Positions 53,945 through 61,820 of a DNA stretch of 64,000 nucleotides are shown one piece after another (position 1 is the stretch's first letter; each line of letters opens with the position of its first letter). The position numbers were made by a program, and so were the translations under genes. Below the pieces are notes generated by a model. The model was not told the DNA's origin and made no database searches. It was given only the letters and a program-made list of their open reading frames with translations. The stretch comes from CBDCYS01 sp965226245 (GTDB lineage: Bacteria > Acidobacteriota > Terriglobia > Bryobacterales > UBA6623): assembly GCA_965226245.1 (NCBI GenBank), contig CBDDCL010000015.1:3968001-4032000 (forward strand). The letters run 5' to 3'.

Positions 53945-54054
53945 TGAAAGCCCGTTGAAACGGGCTGAGGAACAACTTCGGTAGGCTGGTCAACCGGTCC
54001 TAAAAGGACCGGCCTAAAGGACCCCAAGCCACGTGAACGTGGCTCAACGGCTCT
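53945..54054 (+). repeat. Right arm of the large inverted repeat around IS copy I
   Basis: Reverse complement of 52598-52713 apart from a short stretch (taaaggacccc against tctccttctagtct) near the middle. Confidence 0.85.
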
Positions 54055-54102
54055 AAGTGAAGAATATTGGCGTCAGGCTGTATTCCTTTGCAGCGTACCG
54101 TC

Positions 54103-54663
54103 TCATTTCAGATGCGGCAGCATCGCCTTGAACTCGGCCCGGCTGCTGTTGCCGAGCAGTTCGTAGATGGCCATCTCAGTCGACGAAATCACCGCGCCGG
54201 CGCCGCGCATGCGCTCGATGCCGGCGGCCTTGTTGGCCGCGCTTCGGGAGCCAACGGCGTCCCCGGCGACGTGTACCTGATAGCCCTCGTCCAGGGCGCC
54301 CAGGGCAGTTTGCATCACGCAGATGTGCGCCTCGATTCCCGCCAGCAAGAGCGTGCCCCCTTGCGGTATGGTTTCACGCAGAGTCGCTCGAAATGCATCA
54401 TCACCCAGGCACCCGAAGCTCACCTTGTCGATCGGCTCCAGGCCGGCCGACTCCGCGATTTCCGGTACCGTCTCACCGAGGCCTTTGCGGTATTGCGTTG
54501 TGATCAGAATCTTAAGACCCAGCGTCTGGGCCAGCCGAAGCAGCCGTTTTGTGTTCTGGAGGATCTCCTCGCGAGCCTCGATGGCAGGTACGAGCTTCTG
54601 CTGCAAGTCGATGACAACGAGCGCGGTTGTTTCCGAGCGGATCAAGGAGGGGGCTACAGGCAT
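54103..54663 (-). CDS. Isochorismatase/nicotinamidase-type hydrolase
   Basis: 186 residues from ATG 54663; a longer frame has an extra 10-residue leader without a ribosome-binding site. The cysteine hydrolase triad is visible: Asp in VVIDLQQK, Lys in PIDKVSFG, and Cys in AGIEAHICVMQTA, with the cis-peptide VxGxxxxxCV-like context. Family members hydrolyse isochorismate, nicotinamide or other amides. No adjacent gene points to a substrate. Confidence 0.87.
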   Translation of the reverse strand: MPVAPSLIRSETTALVVIDLQQKLVPAIEAREEILQNTKRLLRLAQTLGLKILITTQYRKGLGETVPEIAESAGLEPIDKVSFGCLGDDAFRATLRETIPQGGTLLLAGIEAHICVMQTALGALDEGYQVHVAGDAVGSRSAANKAAGIERMRGAGAVISSTEMAIYELLGNSSRAEFKAMLPHLK

Positions 54664-54830
54664 GCCTCGATTGTAACGACAGCCGGGAGCCAAACCAACC
54701 CATCCATCGCCATGCTGTTTCGCCCCCAGGGCGTTGTCTGGCCCGAGCCACTCGATGCCAAGGATTCTCGCTGCACCGCCATCCGTATAGCAGACCGGTT
54801 GCGATGTTTTCCTTGAGCGGGGGAAAGGTT

Positions 54831-54871
54831 GTTGAAAACACAGGGAATAATTTTGTTAGAATTACGTGACC
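54831..54871 (+). repeat. Promoter-like dispersed repeat, copy 2
   Basis: GTTGAAAACACAGGGAATAA followed by GTTAGAATTACGTGACCG, the closest relative of the copy at 29722. Confidence 0.5.
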
Positions 54872-55640
54872 GAAGGGCGGATTTCGGGATTGCGCGGGAT
54901 TTTGGCTGTTCGGATGAATGAAGAGCGGCAGGAGACCGGCCTCTTCAAAGGCGGTCTTTGGACCCACCCTCACCCCCGAAGGACCGTTTGCAACGGCCCT
55001 TCGCCAACTATTCTCGTTTTGACGAACGGTACCGGGTTCGCTGCCAAGGCTCGTCGTCACCTTTCCGCAACGAACCGGCTGCGCCTAACAGCCCGTGGTG
55101 CAAGTCCGACTACGCGAAAAAAGGGTACAGCCACCGATTCTCGTGCTGCACTATTGTTGGAAACAATGGGGCTCCACGACCGAGAATCGGATGGCAGTCC
55201 CCCATTTTCGGCGCAGGTGTTGCTCGACAAGGTGAATGAGGAGAAGCTGAACCTCGGCAACCTGACGCAGCAACAAGCGCGGCGCGCCGGCGCCATTTTT
55301 CGTGTATTCGTCGCGGTGATGCGCGCCATTTTCTGGAGACTCGAATACTCTGCCCCCTCTCTTGCTCAAATGCCTATACCCTCTCTTGCTGCCTTTTTGT
55401 TTGTGAGAGGCGCCTCTTGCTCCCGTTGATTGAACCTCGCAGCCGCCTCCAAAAGGAGTCCCAAAAAGCGGCTGCTTGCGGATGGTCTTCTTGCTCGGCA
55501 GTTTTGGACGGGCTGGCGCATCGAAATGATGTCCACGCTGGACCGGCTGAGAGCCGGTCCCTACTATGCCGGCACGAATGCCGGCACGGCACGCTGCAAG
55601 CGTGCGCCACGTCTGGCCGGCGAAACTGCCGGTCTTTGCT

Positions 55641-55788
55641 GAGCTAGAAGCCATCCGCGGTGGATGACCACAAATTTCGGAGAGCAACTCGAAACTGTCC
55701 AGGCCTGGAAACGGTCGTGTTGGTCCGGCGATCTATGTCCTTTCCGGTTTCTATTCGCAGTGTACCAGGCGGTGTCAAGTGTTTCGGG
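55641..55788 (+). repeat. 148-bp dispersed repeat, copy 1
   Basis: From gagctagaagccatccgcgg to the tcaagtgtttcgggg end. It is about 90% the same by eye as 58545-58691. Confidence 0.8.
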
Positions 55789-55805
55789 GGGTTTTCTATA
55801 TGCCG

Positions 55806-55850
55806 GTGTTGATACTAAAGGAACTATAGATCTAAATTATCCGTGACCGG
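55806..55850 (+). repeat. Promoter-like dispersed repeat, copy 3
   Basis: A diverged copy keeping TTGATA at the start and CCGTGACCGG at the end, 18 bp after the 148-bp repeat. Confidence 0.4.
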
Positions 55851-56055
55851 CGGATGAAGCTTTGGCAAAACGGTGCGGGAAAGCAGAATCAGTCACGCTT
55901 CTCCGGTGGTCTCGCCAGGCGGTGAGAAAGCTAGCAAACGGAGTCAATTCACTGACTTTCCCTATTAAATCGTGGTCATTTGGGTCGCATCAGGAATTTT
56001 CTGAATTGGCGTAAGTCATTGATTCTAAATGATGAGAAATTTCGAATGAGAGTAT

Positions 56056-57082
56056 ATGGGGTATTTAGTTGACTCCAGTAGCCACTACATCTTGGGGGTG
56101 GGGGTGCCGGCCCTGGTGGCCTCGACCATTGTCTTATAGGGAGCAGGGTCGGCGGCGACCGCCTGCTGGAGGAGGCGATAGAAAAGTTTGCCGCGCGACC
56201 GTGAGGTCCGCCGGTTGAAGCGGAACGTGAACTCGTCCAGGTAGTAGTCCAAATACTCGTGACTGACAGCCCCCTGGTGGGTCCCCAACAGCCAGCGCTT
56301 TAGCAGAGAGGCGACACGATGGACTCTCGGCAGCAGCTTACTCGCCGATTGCCGCTTCCCGCGCAGCACGGTGACTTCATGGCGGTATCCTTTGTTCTCC
56401 AATCCCGCATAGCCTTCCCAGCCGTCGGTGTGCACGAGGCTGCCAGGTTGGATAGCTTCTTCGACAAAGGCTTCCAAGCTCGCCGCTGAGGCATCCGCGA
56501 TCCGACGGAGCCGGATGCGACCCATACCGCGCCCATCCTCCTCGGCAGCAACCGCAACTAACGCTTTGCCAACCATTTCGCGACCTCGGACGCCCTCTTC
56601 GACTCCGCCCACATACGTTTCGTCCACCTCCACCCGGCCGACCAGCCGATTGCGACCGGGGCGCACCATGGCGCGGCGGAACTTGTGCAGCCAGGTCCAG
56701 GCGGTTACATAGCTACCCAAACCCAAGACCCGCTGCAACTCCAGCGCGCTGGCCCCGCCTTTTTGCGTTGTCACCCACCAAGCCGCCCGGAACCACAACG
56801 TCAAGGGCTTGCGGGTGTCCTGGAAAATCGTGCCCGCCGTCACCGAGGCCTGGTAACCGCAGTCGGCGCAGAGCAGCAGATTGCGTTTGCTGGCCCATGA
56901 GGACTGGATCCCACAGCGCGGGCACACGAACCCCTCCGGCCAGCGCAGCTTCAGCAGGTACTCCCGGCACGCCTCCTCGGTCGAGAATCGAGCTTCCAAC
57001 TCGACGAGGTTTCGGGGGTAGTCCTCCTTCATGCCCCCAACCACAACATATTGTGGCTACTGGAGTCAACTAAATACCCCAT
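56056..57082 (-). mobile_element. IS1595-family insertion sequence, copy J
   Basis: Full-length copy flanked by gagagtat at 56048-56055 and 57083-57090. Only 28 bp of host DNA separate it from copy K. Confidence 0.93.
56085..57032 (-). CDS. IS1595-family transposase (copy J)
   Basis: Intact transposase in repeat-rich intergenic DNA. Confidence 0.92.
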   Translation of the reverse strand: MKEDYPRNLVELEARFSTEEACREYLLKLRWPEGFVCPRCGIQSSWASKRNLLLCADCGYQASVTAGTIFQDTRKPLTLWFRAAWWVTTQKGGASALELQRVLGLGSYVTAWTWLHKFRRAMVRPGRNRLVGRVEVDETYVGGVEEGVRGREMVGKALVAVAAEEDGRGMGRIRLRRIADASAASLEAFVEEAIQPGSLVHTDGWEGYAGLENKGYRHEVTVLRGKRQSASKLLPRVHRVASLLKRWLLGTHQGAVSHEYLDYYLDEFTFRFNRRTSRSRGKLFYRLLQQAVAADPAPYKTMVEATRAGTPTPKM

Positions 57083-57110
57083 GAGAGTATTTGTTAGGAT
57101 TTGAGAGGAA

Positions 57111-58131
57111 ATGGGGTATTTAGTTGACTCCAGTAGCCACTACATCTTGGGGGTGGGGGTGCCGGCCCTGGTGGCCTCGACCATTGTCTTATAGGGAGCA
57201 GGGTCGGCGGCGACCGCCTGCTGGAGGAGGCGATAGAAAAGTTTGCCGCGCGACCGTGAGGTCCGCCGGTTGAAGCGGAACGTGAACTCGTCCAGGTAGT
57301 AGTCCAAATTGACTGACAGCCCCCTGGTGGGTCCCCAACAGCCAGCGCTTTAGCAGAGAGGCGACACGATGGACTCTCGGCAGCAGCTTACTCGCCGATT
57401 GCCGCTTCCCGCGCAGCACGGTGACTTCATGGCGGTATCCTTTGTTCTCCAATCCCGCATAGCCTTCCCAGCCGTCGGTGTGCACGAGGCTGCCAGGTTG
57501 GATAGCTTCTTCGACAAAGGCTTCCAAGCTCGCCGCTGAGGCATCCGCGATCCGACGGAGCCGGATGCGACCCATACCGCGCCCATCCTCCTCGGCAGCA
57601 ACCGCAACTAACGCTTTGCCAACCATTTCGCGACCTCGGACGCCCTCTTCGACTCCGCCCACATACGTTTCGTCCACCTCCACCCGGCCGACCAGCCGAT
57701 TGCGACCGGGGCGCACCATGGCGCGGCGGAACTTGTGCAGCCAGGTCCAGGCGGTTACATAGCTACCCAAACCCAAGACCCGCTGCAACTCCAGCGCGCT
57801 GGCCCCGCCTTTTTGCGTTGTCACCCACCAAGCCGCCCGGAACCACAACGTCAAGGGCTTGCGGGTGTCCTGGAAAATCGTGCCCGCCGTCACCGAGGCC
57901 TGGTAACCGCAGTCGGCGCAGAGCAGCAGATTGCGTTTGCTGGCCCATGAGGACTGGATCCCACAGCGCGGGCACACGAACCCCTCCGGCCAGCGCAGCT
58001 TCAGCAGGTACTCCCGGCACGCCTCCTCGGTCGAGAATCGAGCTTCCAACTGACGAGGTTTCGGGGGTAGTCCTCCTTCATGCCCCCAACCACAACATAT
58101 TGTGGCTACTGGAGTCAACTAAATACCCCAT
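57111..58131 (-). mobile_element. IS1595-family insertion sequence, copy K (damaged)
   Basis: 1,021 bp, 6 bp shorter than the others, with ttgagagg duplicated at 57101-57108 and 58132-58139. It is the only recognisable full-span copy with internal deletions. Confidence 0.9.
57140..58083 (-). pseudogene. Frameshifted IS1595-family transposase (copy K)
   Basis: Relative to the intact copies there is a 1-bp deletion near codon 13 (aactgacg for aactcgacg, near 58050) and a 5-bp deletion near 57310 that removes actcg just after GAVS. The first shifts the start out of frame, and the second replaces the last 60 residues, including the FRFNRR block. The two together are not compensating. Either a real inactivated copy or an assembly error between near-identical neighbours. 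Confidence 0.85.
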
Positions 58132-58290
58132 TTGAGAGGATATCGGGATTTTTGCCCTCGCAGGGCCCCATTCGCCTTTGCGCCCGCCGGTGCGCATGAT
58201 CGCCTGTCATCCTTTTGATTCATCCTTTTCATTCACCGCTATCAGGATAAGCGGACGAATTCTGAATGTCAACTCCTTTGCAGGGTCAAC

Positions 58291-58333
58291 TGTTGACAAC
58301 AAAGGGGATACTTGTCTTGGGACTCCGTGACTG
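58291..58333 (+). repeat. Promoter-like dispersed repeat, copy 4
   Basis: TGTTGACAACAAAGGGGATA followed by a diverged middle and CTCCGTGACTG. The -10-like hexamer is lost in this copy. Confidence 0.4.
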
Positions 58334-58544
58334 AGACGGTGGATTTTGGGGATCGTGTGGTGCGGTGCGCCCGCCGCCACCACACGAGCAGCTCTGGGCA
58401 TGCTGATGGCGTCCGTGGACGCTTCGATTGTCGCACACAACCGCCCCTTACCGGGCTCCTTTATTGGGCTCTGTCCCTATTTGTTTTCTCTTGTCCTTTT
58501 CCGAGGTTCGGGAGCTGTCCCCGATCCCCCCCCCGATCCCCCCC

Positions 58545-58691
58545 GAGTTAGAAGCCATCCGCGGTGGATGACCACAAATTCGGAGAGCAACTCGAAACTG
58601 TCCAGGCCTGGAAACGGTCGTGTTGGTCCGGTGATCCATGTCCTTACCGGTTTCTAGTTGCATTGTAACAGGCGATGTCAAGTGTTTTGGG
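58545..58691 (+). repeat. 148-bp dispersed repeat, copy 2
   Basis: Second copy of the unit at 55641-55788, same orientation, ending 5 bp before IS copy L. Confidence 0.8.
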
Positions 58692-58695
58692 CTTA

Positions 58696-59722
58696 ATGGG
58701 GTATTTAGTTGACTCCAGTAGCCACTACATCTTGGGGGTGGGGGTGCCGGCCCTGGTGGCCTCGACCATTGTCTTATAGGGAGCAGGGTCGGCGGCGACC
58801 GCCTGCTGGAGGAGGCGATAGAAAAGTTTGCCGCGCGACCGTGAGGTCCGCCGGTTGAAGCGGAACGTGAACTCGTCCAGGTAGTAGTCCAAATACTCGT
58901 GACTGACAGCCCCCTGGTGGGTCCCCAACAGCCAGCGCTTTAGCAGAGAGGCGACACGATGGACTCTCGGCAGCAGCTTACTCGCCGATTGCCGCTTCCC
59001 GCGCAGCACGGTGACTTCATGGCGGTATCCTTTGTTCTCCAATCCCGCATAGCCTTCCCAGCCGTCGGTGTGCACGAGGCTGCCAGGTTGGATAGCTTCT
59101 TCGACAAAGGCTTCCAAGCTCGCCGCTGAGGCATCCGCGATCCGACGGAGCCGGATGCGACCCATACCGCGCCCATCCTCCTCGGCAGCAACCGCAACTA
59201 ACGCTTTGCCAACCATTTCGCGACCTCGGACGCCCTCTTCGACTCCGCCCACATACGTTTCGTCCACCTCCACCCGGCCGACCAGCCGATTGCGACCGGG
59301 GCGCACCATGGCGCGGCGGAACTTGTGCAGCCAGGTCCAGGCGGTTACATAGCTACCCAAACCCAAGACCCGCTGCAACTCCAGCGCGCTGGCCCCGCCT
59401 TTTTGCGTTGTCACCCACCAAGCCGCCCGGAACCACAACGTCAAGGGCTTGCGGGTGTCCTGGAAAATCGTGCCCGCCGTCACCGAGGCCTGGTAACCGC
59501 AGTCGGCGCAGAGCAGCAGATTGCGTTTGCTGGCCCATGAGGACTGGATCCCACAGCGCGGGCACACGAACCCCTCCGGCCAGCGCAGCTTCAGCAGGTA
59601 CTCCCGGCACGCCTCCTCGGTCGAGAATCGAGCTTCCAACTCGACGAGGTTTCGGGGGTAGTCCTCCTTCATGCCCCCAACCACAACATATTGTGGCTAC
59701 TGGAGTCAACTAAATACCCCAT
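58696..59722 (-). mobile_element. IS1595-family insertion sequence, copy L
   Basis: Full-length copy with ttgggctt duplicated at 58687-58694 and 59723-59730 and one extra A at the left junction. It is inserted at the edge of the second 148-bp repeat. Confidence 0.92.
58725..59672 (-). CDS. IS1595-family transposase (copy L)
   Basis: Intact transposase, reading away from the restriction-modification genes to its right. Confidence 0.92.
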   Translation of the reverse strand: MKEDYPRNLVELEARFSTEEACREYLLKLRWPEGFVCPRCGIQSSWASKRNLLLCADCGYQASVTAGTIFQDTRKPLTLWFRAAWWVTTQKGGASALELQRVLGLGSYVTAWTWLHKFRRAMVRPGRNRLVGRVEVDETYVGGVEEGVRGREMVGKALVAVAAEEDGRGMGRIRLRRIADASAASLEAFVEEAIQPGSLVHTDGWEGYAGLENKGYRHEVTVLRGKRQSASKLLPRVHRVASLLKRWLLGTHQGAVSHEYLDYYLDEFTFRFNRRTSRSRGKLFYRLLQQAVAADPAPYKTMVEATRAGTPTPKM

Positions 59723-60158
59723 TTGGGCTTTTATGAAGTGACGATGTTGATATTGAAGGGAATAAAAAATCAAATTGCTTGAACGGTTGCTCGACAGCGC
59801 GTTTGAAGAGCGTCTTGTGATCGATCGCTTGATCTTCTTCCGCCGCTCGCGCCGCAGCACCATGCAAATCGACTGCCGCCCGGCATCGACCGCCGTGTAG
59901 CGGGTCAGTTTGGAAGCCCAATCCTGGATCGCTTGCTCGGAGGTGAGAAATCCAGACCCGTACCTTCCGGGTATTAGCGACAAACCGGGAGTTGGGCATC
60001 TTTAGTCAACACTGCGCCATCAGGGAGGATCTATCGGCTCTGTCGGCAAGGCGTGCTTCCCTGATGGGATTCTAAGCTCAGGCACTTCTACGGATAGGGC
60101 GTGATACGTCCAATTGAAGCAGGGGACCGAAGCCGGCTTGCGGTTGCCGTCCGCACCT
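59723..60158. other. Region downstream of the nuclease-like gene
   Basis: About 430 bp. Two overlapping minus-strand frames of roughly 80-90 codons (from 59983 and 60000) are open, one with a basic segment RRERRKKIKRSITRR. No family is recognised, so neither is called as a gene. Confidence 0.35.
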
Positions 60159-60541
60159 TCATCCCACAAACAGGTGATGGATACGGAAAAGTTGGGTCTC
60201 ATGAGCCCGGCGGTGGTGCGTCTCGCGTGCGCGAGCATCACCCTTCAGCGCGGTTGAGAGGAGGAAAGACCCAGGAGCAGTCATGCCCAGTGCGGAGTGC
60301 TGCCTCCGCATATTCTTTTCAATATTGGTCATGGCGCGGGCAACGTCTCCGTCCAGCACATAAGCTATCATTCCGCCATGGCGGACCACCCTCGAGTACT
60401 GTCCAGTGACGAACCTCAACATGCCGAACGTCACATACTGAGACGCATACGCGCGGGTCTTGCCATCCTTGACCACATTTAGCCGCTTGCTTTCTAAGCA
60501 GAAATAGATGTCCTCTCGGGGGATAAGGGGTATGAAGACAG

Positions 60542-61568
60542 ATGGGGTATTTAGTTGACTCCAGTAGCCACTACATCTTGGGGGTGGGGGTGCCGGCCCT
60601 GGTGGCCTCGACCATTGTCTTATAGGGAGCAGGGTCGGCGGCGACCGCCTGCTGGAGGAGGCGATAGAAAAGTTTGCCGCGCGACCGTGAGGTCCGCCGG
60701 TTGAAGCGGAACGTGAACTCGTCCAGGTAGTAGTCCAAATACTCGTGACTGACAGCCCCCTGGTGGGTCCCCAACAGCCAGCGCTTTAGCAGAGAGGCGA
60801 CACGATGGACTCTCGGCAGCAGCTTACTCGCCGATTGCCGCTTCCCGCGCAGCACGGTGACTTCATGGCGGTATCCTTTGTTCTCCAATCCCGCATAGCC
60901 TTCCCAGCCGTCGGTGTGCACGAGGCTGCCAGGTTGGATAGCTTCTTCGACAAAGGCTTCCAAGCTCGCCGCTGAGGCATCCGCGATCCGACGGAGCCGG
61001 ATGCGACCCATACCGCGCCCATCCTCCTCGGCAGCAACCGCAACTAACGCTTTGCCAACCATTTCGCGACCTCGGACGCCCTCTTCGACTCCGCCCACAT
61101 ACGTTTCGTCCACCTCCACCCGGCCGACCAGCCGATTGCGACCGGGGCGCACCATGGCGCGGCGGAACTTGTGCAGCCAGGTCCAGGCGGTTACATAGCT
61201 ACCCAAACCCAAGACCCGCTGCAACTCCAGCGCGCTGGCCCCGCCTTTTTGCGTTGTCACCCACCAAGCCGCCCGGAACCACAACGTCAAGGGCTTGCGG
61301 GTGTCCTGGAAAATCGTGCCCGCCGTCACCGAGGCCTGGTAACCGCAGTCGGCGCAGAGCAGCAGATTGCGTTTGCTGGCCCATGAGGACTGGATCCCAC
61401 AGCGCGGGCACACGAACCCCTCCGGCCAGCGCAGCTTCAGCAGGTACTCCCGGCACGCCTCCTCGGTCGAGAATCGAGCTTCCAACTCGACGAGGTTTCG
61501 GGGGTAGTCCTCCTTCATGCCCCCAACCACAACATATTGTGGCTACTGGAGTCAACTAAATACCCCAT
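60542..61568 (-). mobile_element. IS1595-family insertion sequence, copy M
   Basis: Full-length copy with tgaagaca duplicated at 60533-60540 and 61569-61576 and one extra G at the left junction. It interrupts the nuclease-like gene. Confidence 0.92.
60571..61518 (-). CDS. IS1595-family transposase (copy M)
   Basis: Intact transposase in the same direction as the gene it interrupts. Confidence 0.92.
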   Translation of the reverse strand: MKEDYPRNLVELEARFSTEEACREYLLKLRWPEGFVCPRCGIQSSWASKRNLLLCADCGYQASVTAGTIFQDTRKPLTLWFRAAWWVTTQKGGASALELQRVLGLGSYVTAWTWLHKFRRAMVRPGRNRLVGRVEVDETYVGGVEEGVRGREMVGKALVAVAAEEDGRGMGRIRLRRIADASAASLEAFVEEAIQPGSLVHTDGWEGYAGLENKGYRHEVTVLRGKRQSASKLLPRVHRVASLLKRWLLGTHQGAVSHEYLDYYLDEFTFRFNRRTSRSRGKLFYRLLQQAVAADPAPYKTMVEATRAGTPTPKM

Positions 61569-61820
61569 TGAAGACAATATCCATCCGCCCGAAGTCTTCT
61601 CCAGGAACGGGGTCCAACTCGACTACTTGCGTCCGGATCTGAAACATCAAGCCGCGAGCGGTACGGTTCTGTTGGAGCGCTCGACACAACGCAATCGTGA
61701 TGTTATCTTCCCCTTCGTCATGAGCGGGCGGTGGCATTCCCTCCCAAGCTTCGATCACCGAAGCGAGGATCTGAGGCACCATCGAGTCGATTAGGTCGGC
61801 CCAATCCGTGGGAGTACCGA

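Larger units (their letters stand above)
54694..56055. other. Gene-poor repeat-rich stretch
   Basis: About 1.36 kb without a recognisable protein; a 187-residue frame at 54866-55429 has no family match and a composition like non-coding DNA. It holds two promoter-like repeat copies and the first copy of a 148-bp repeat. Confidence 0.5.
58132..58695. other. Intergenic repeats between IS copies K and L
   Basis: 564 bp without a gene, holding a promoter-like repeat (58291-58333), the G-rich repeat end (58505-58545) and the second 148-bp repeat (58545-58691). Confidence 0.55.

Noticed and set aside
54866..55429. A 187-residue open frame in repeat-rich DNA
   Set aside because: It starts inside a dispersed repeat, has no recognisable domain and looks like GC-rich non-coding sequence.
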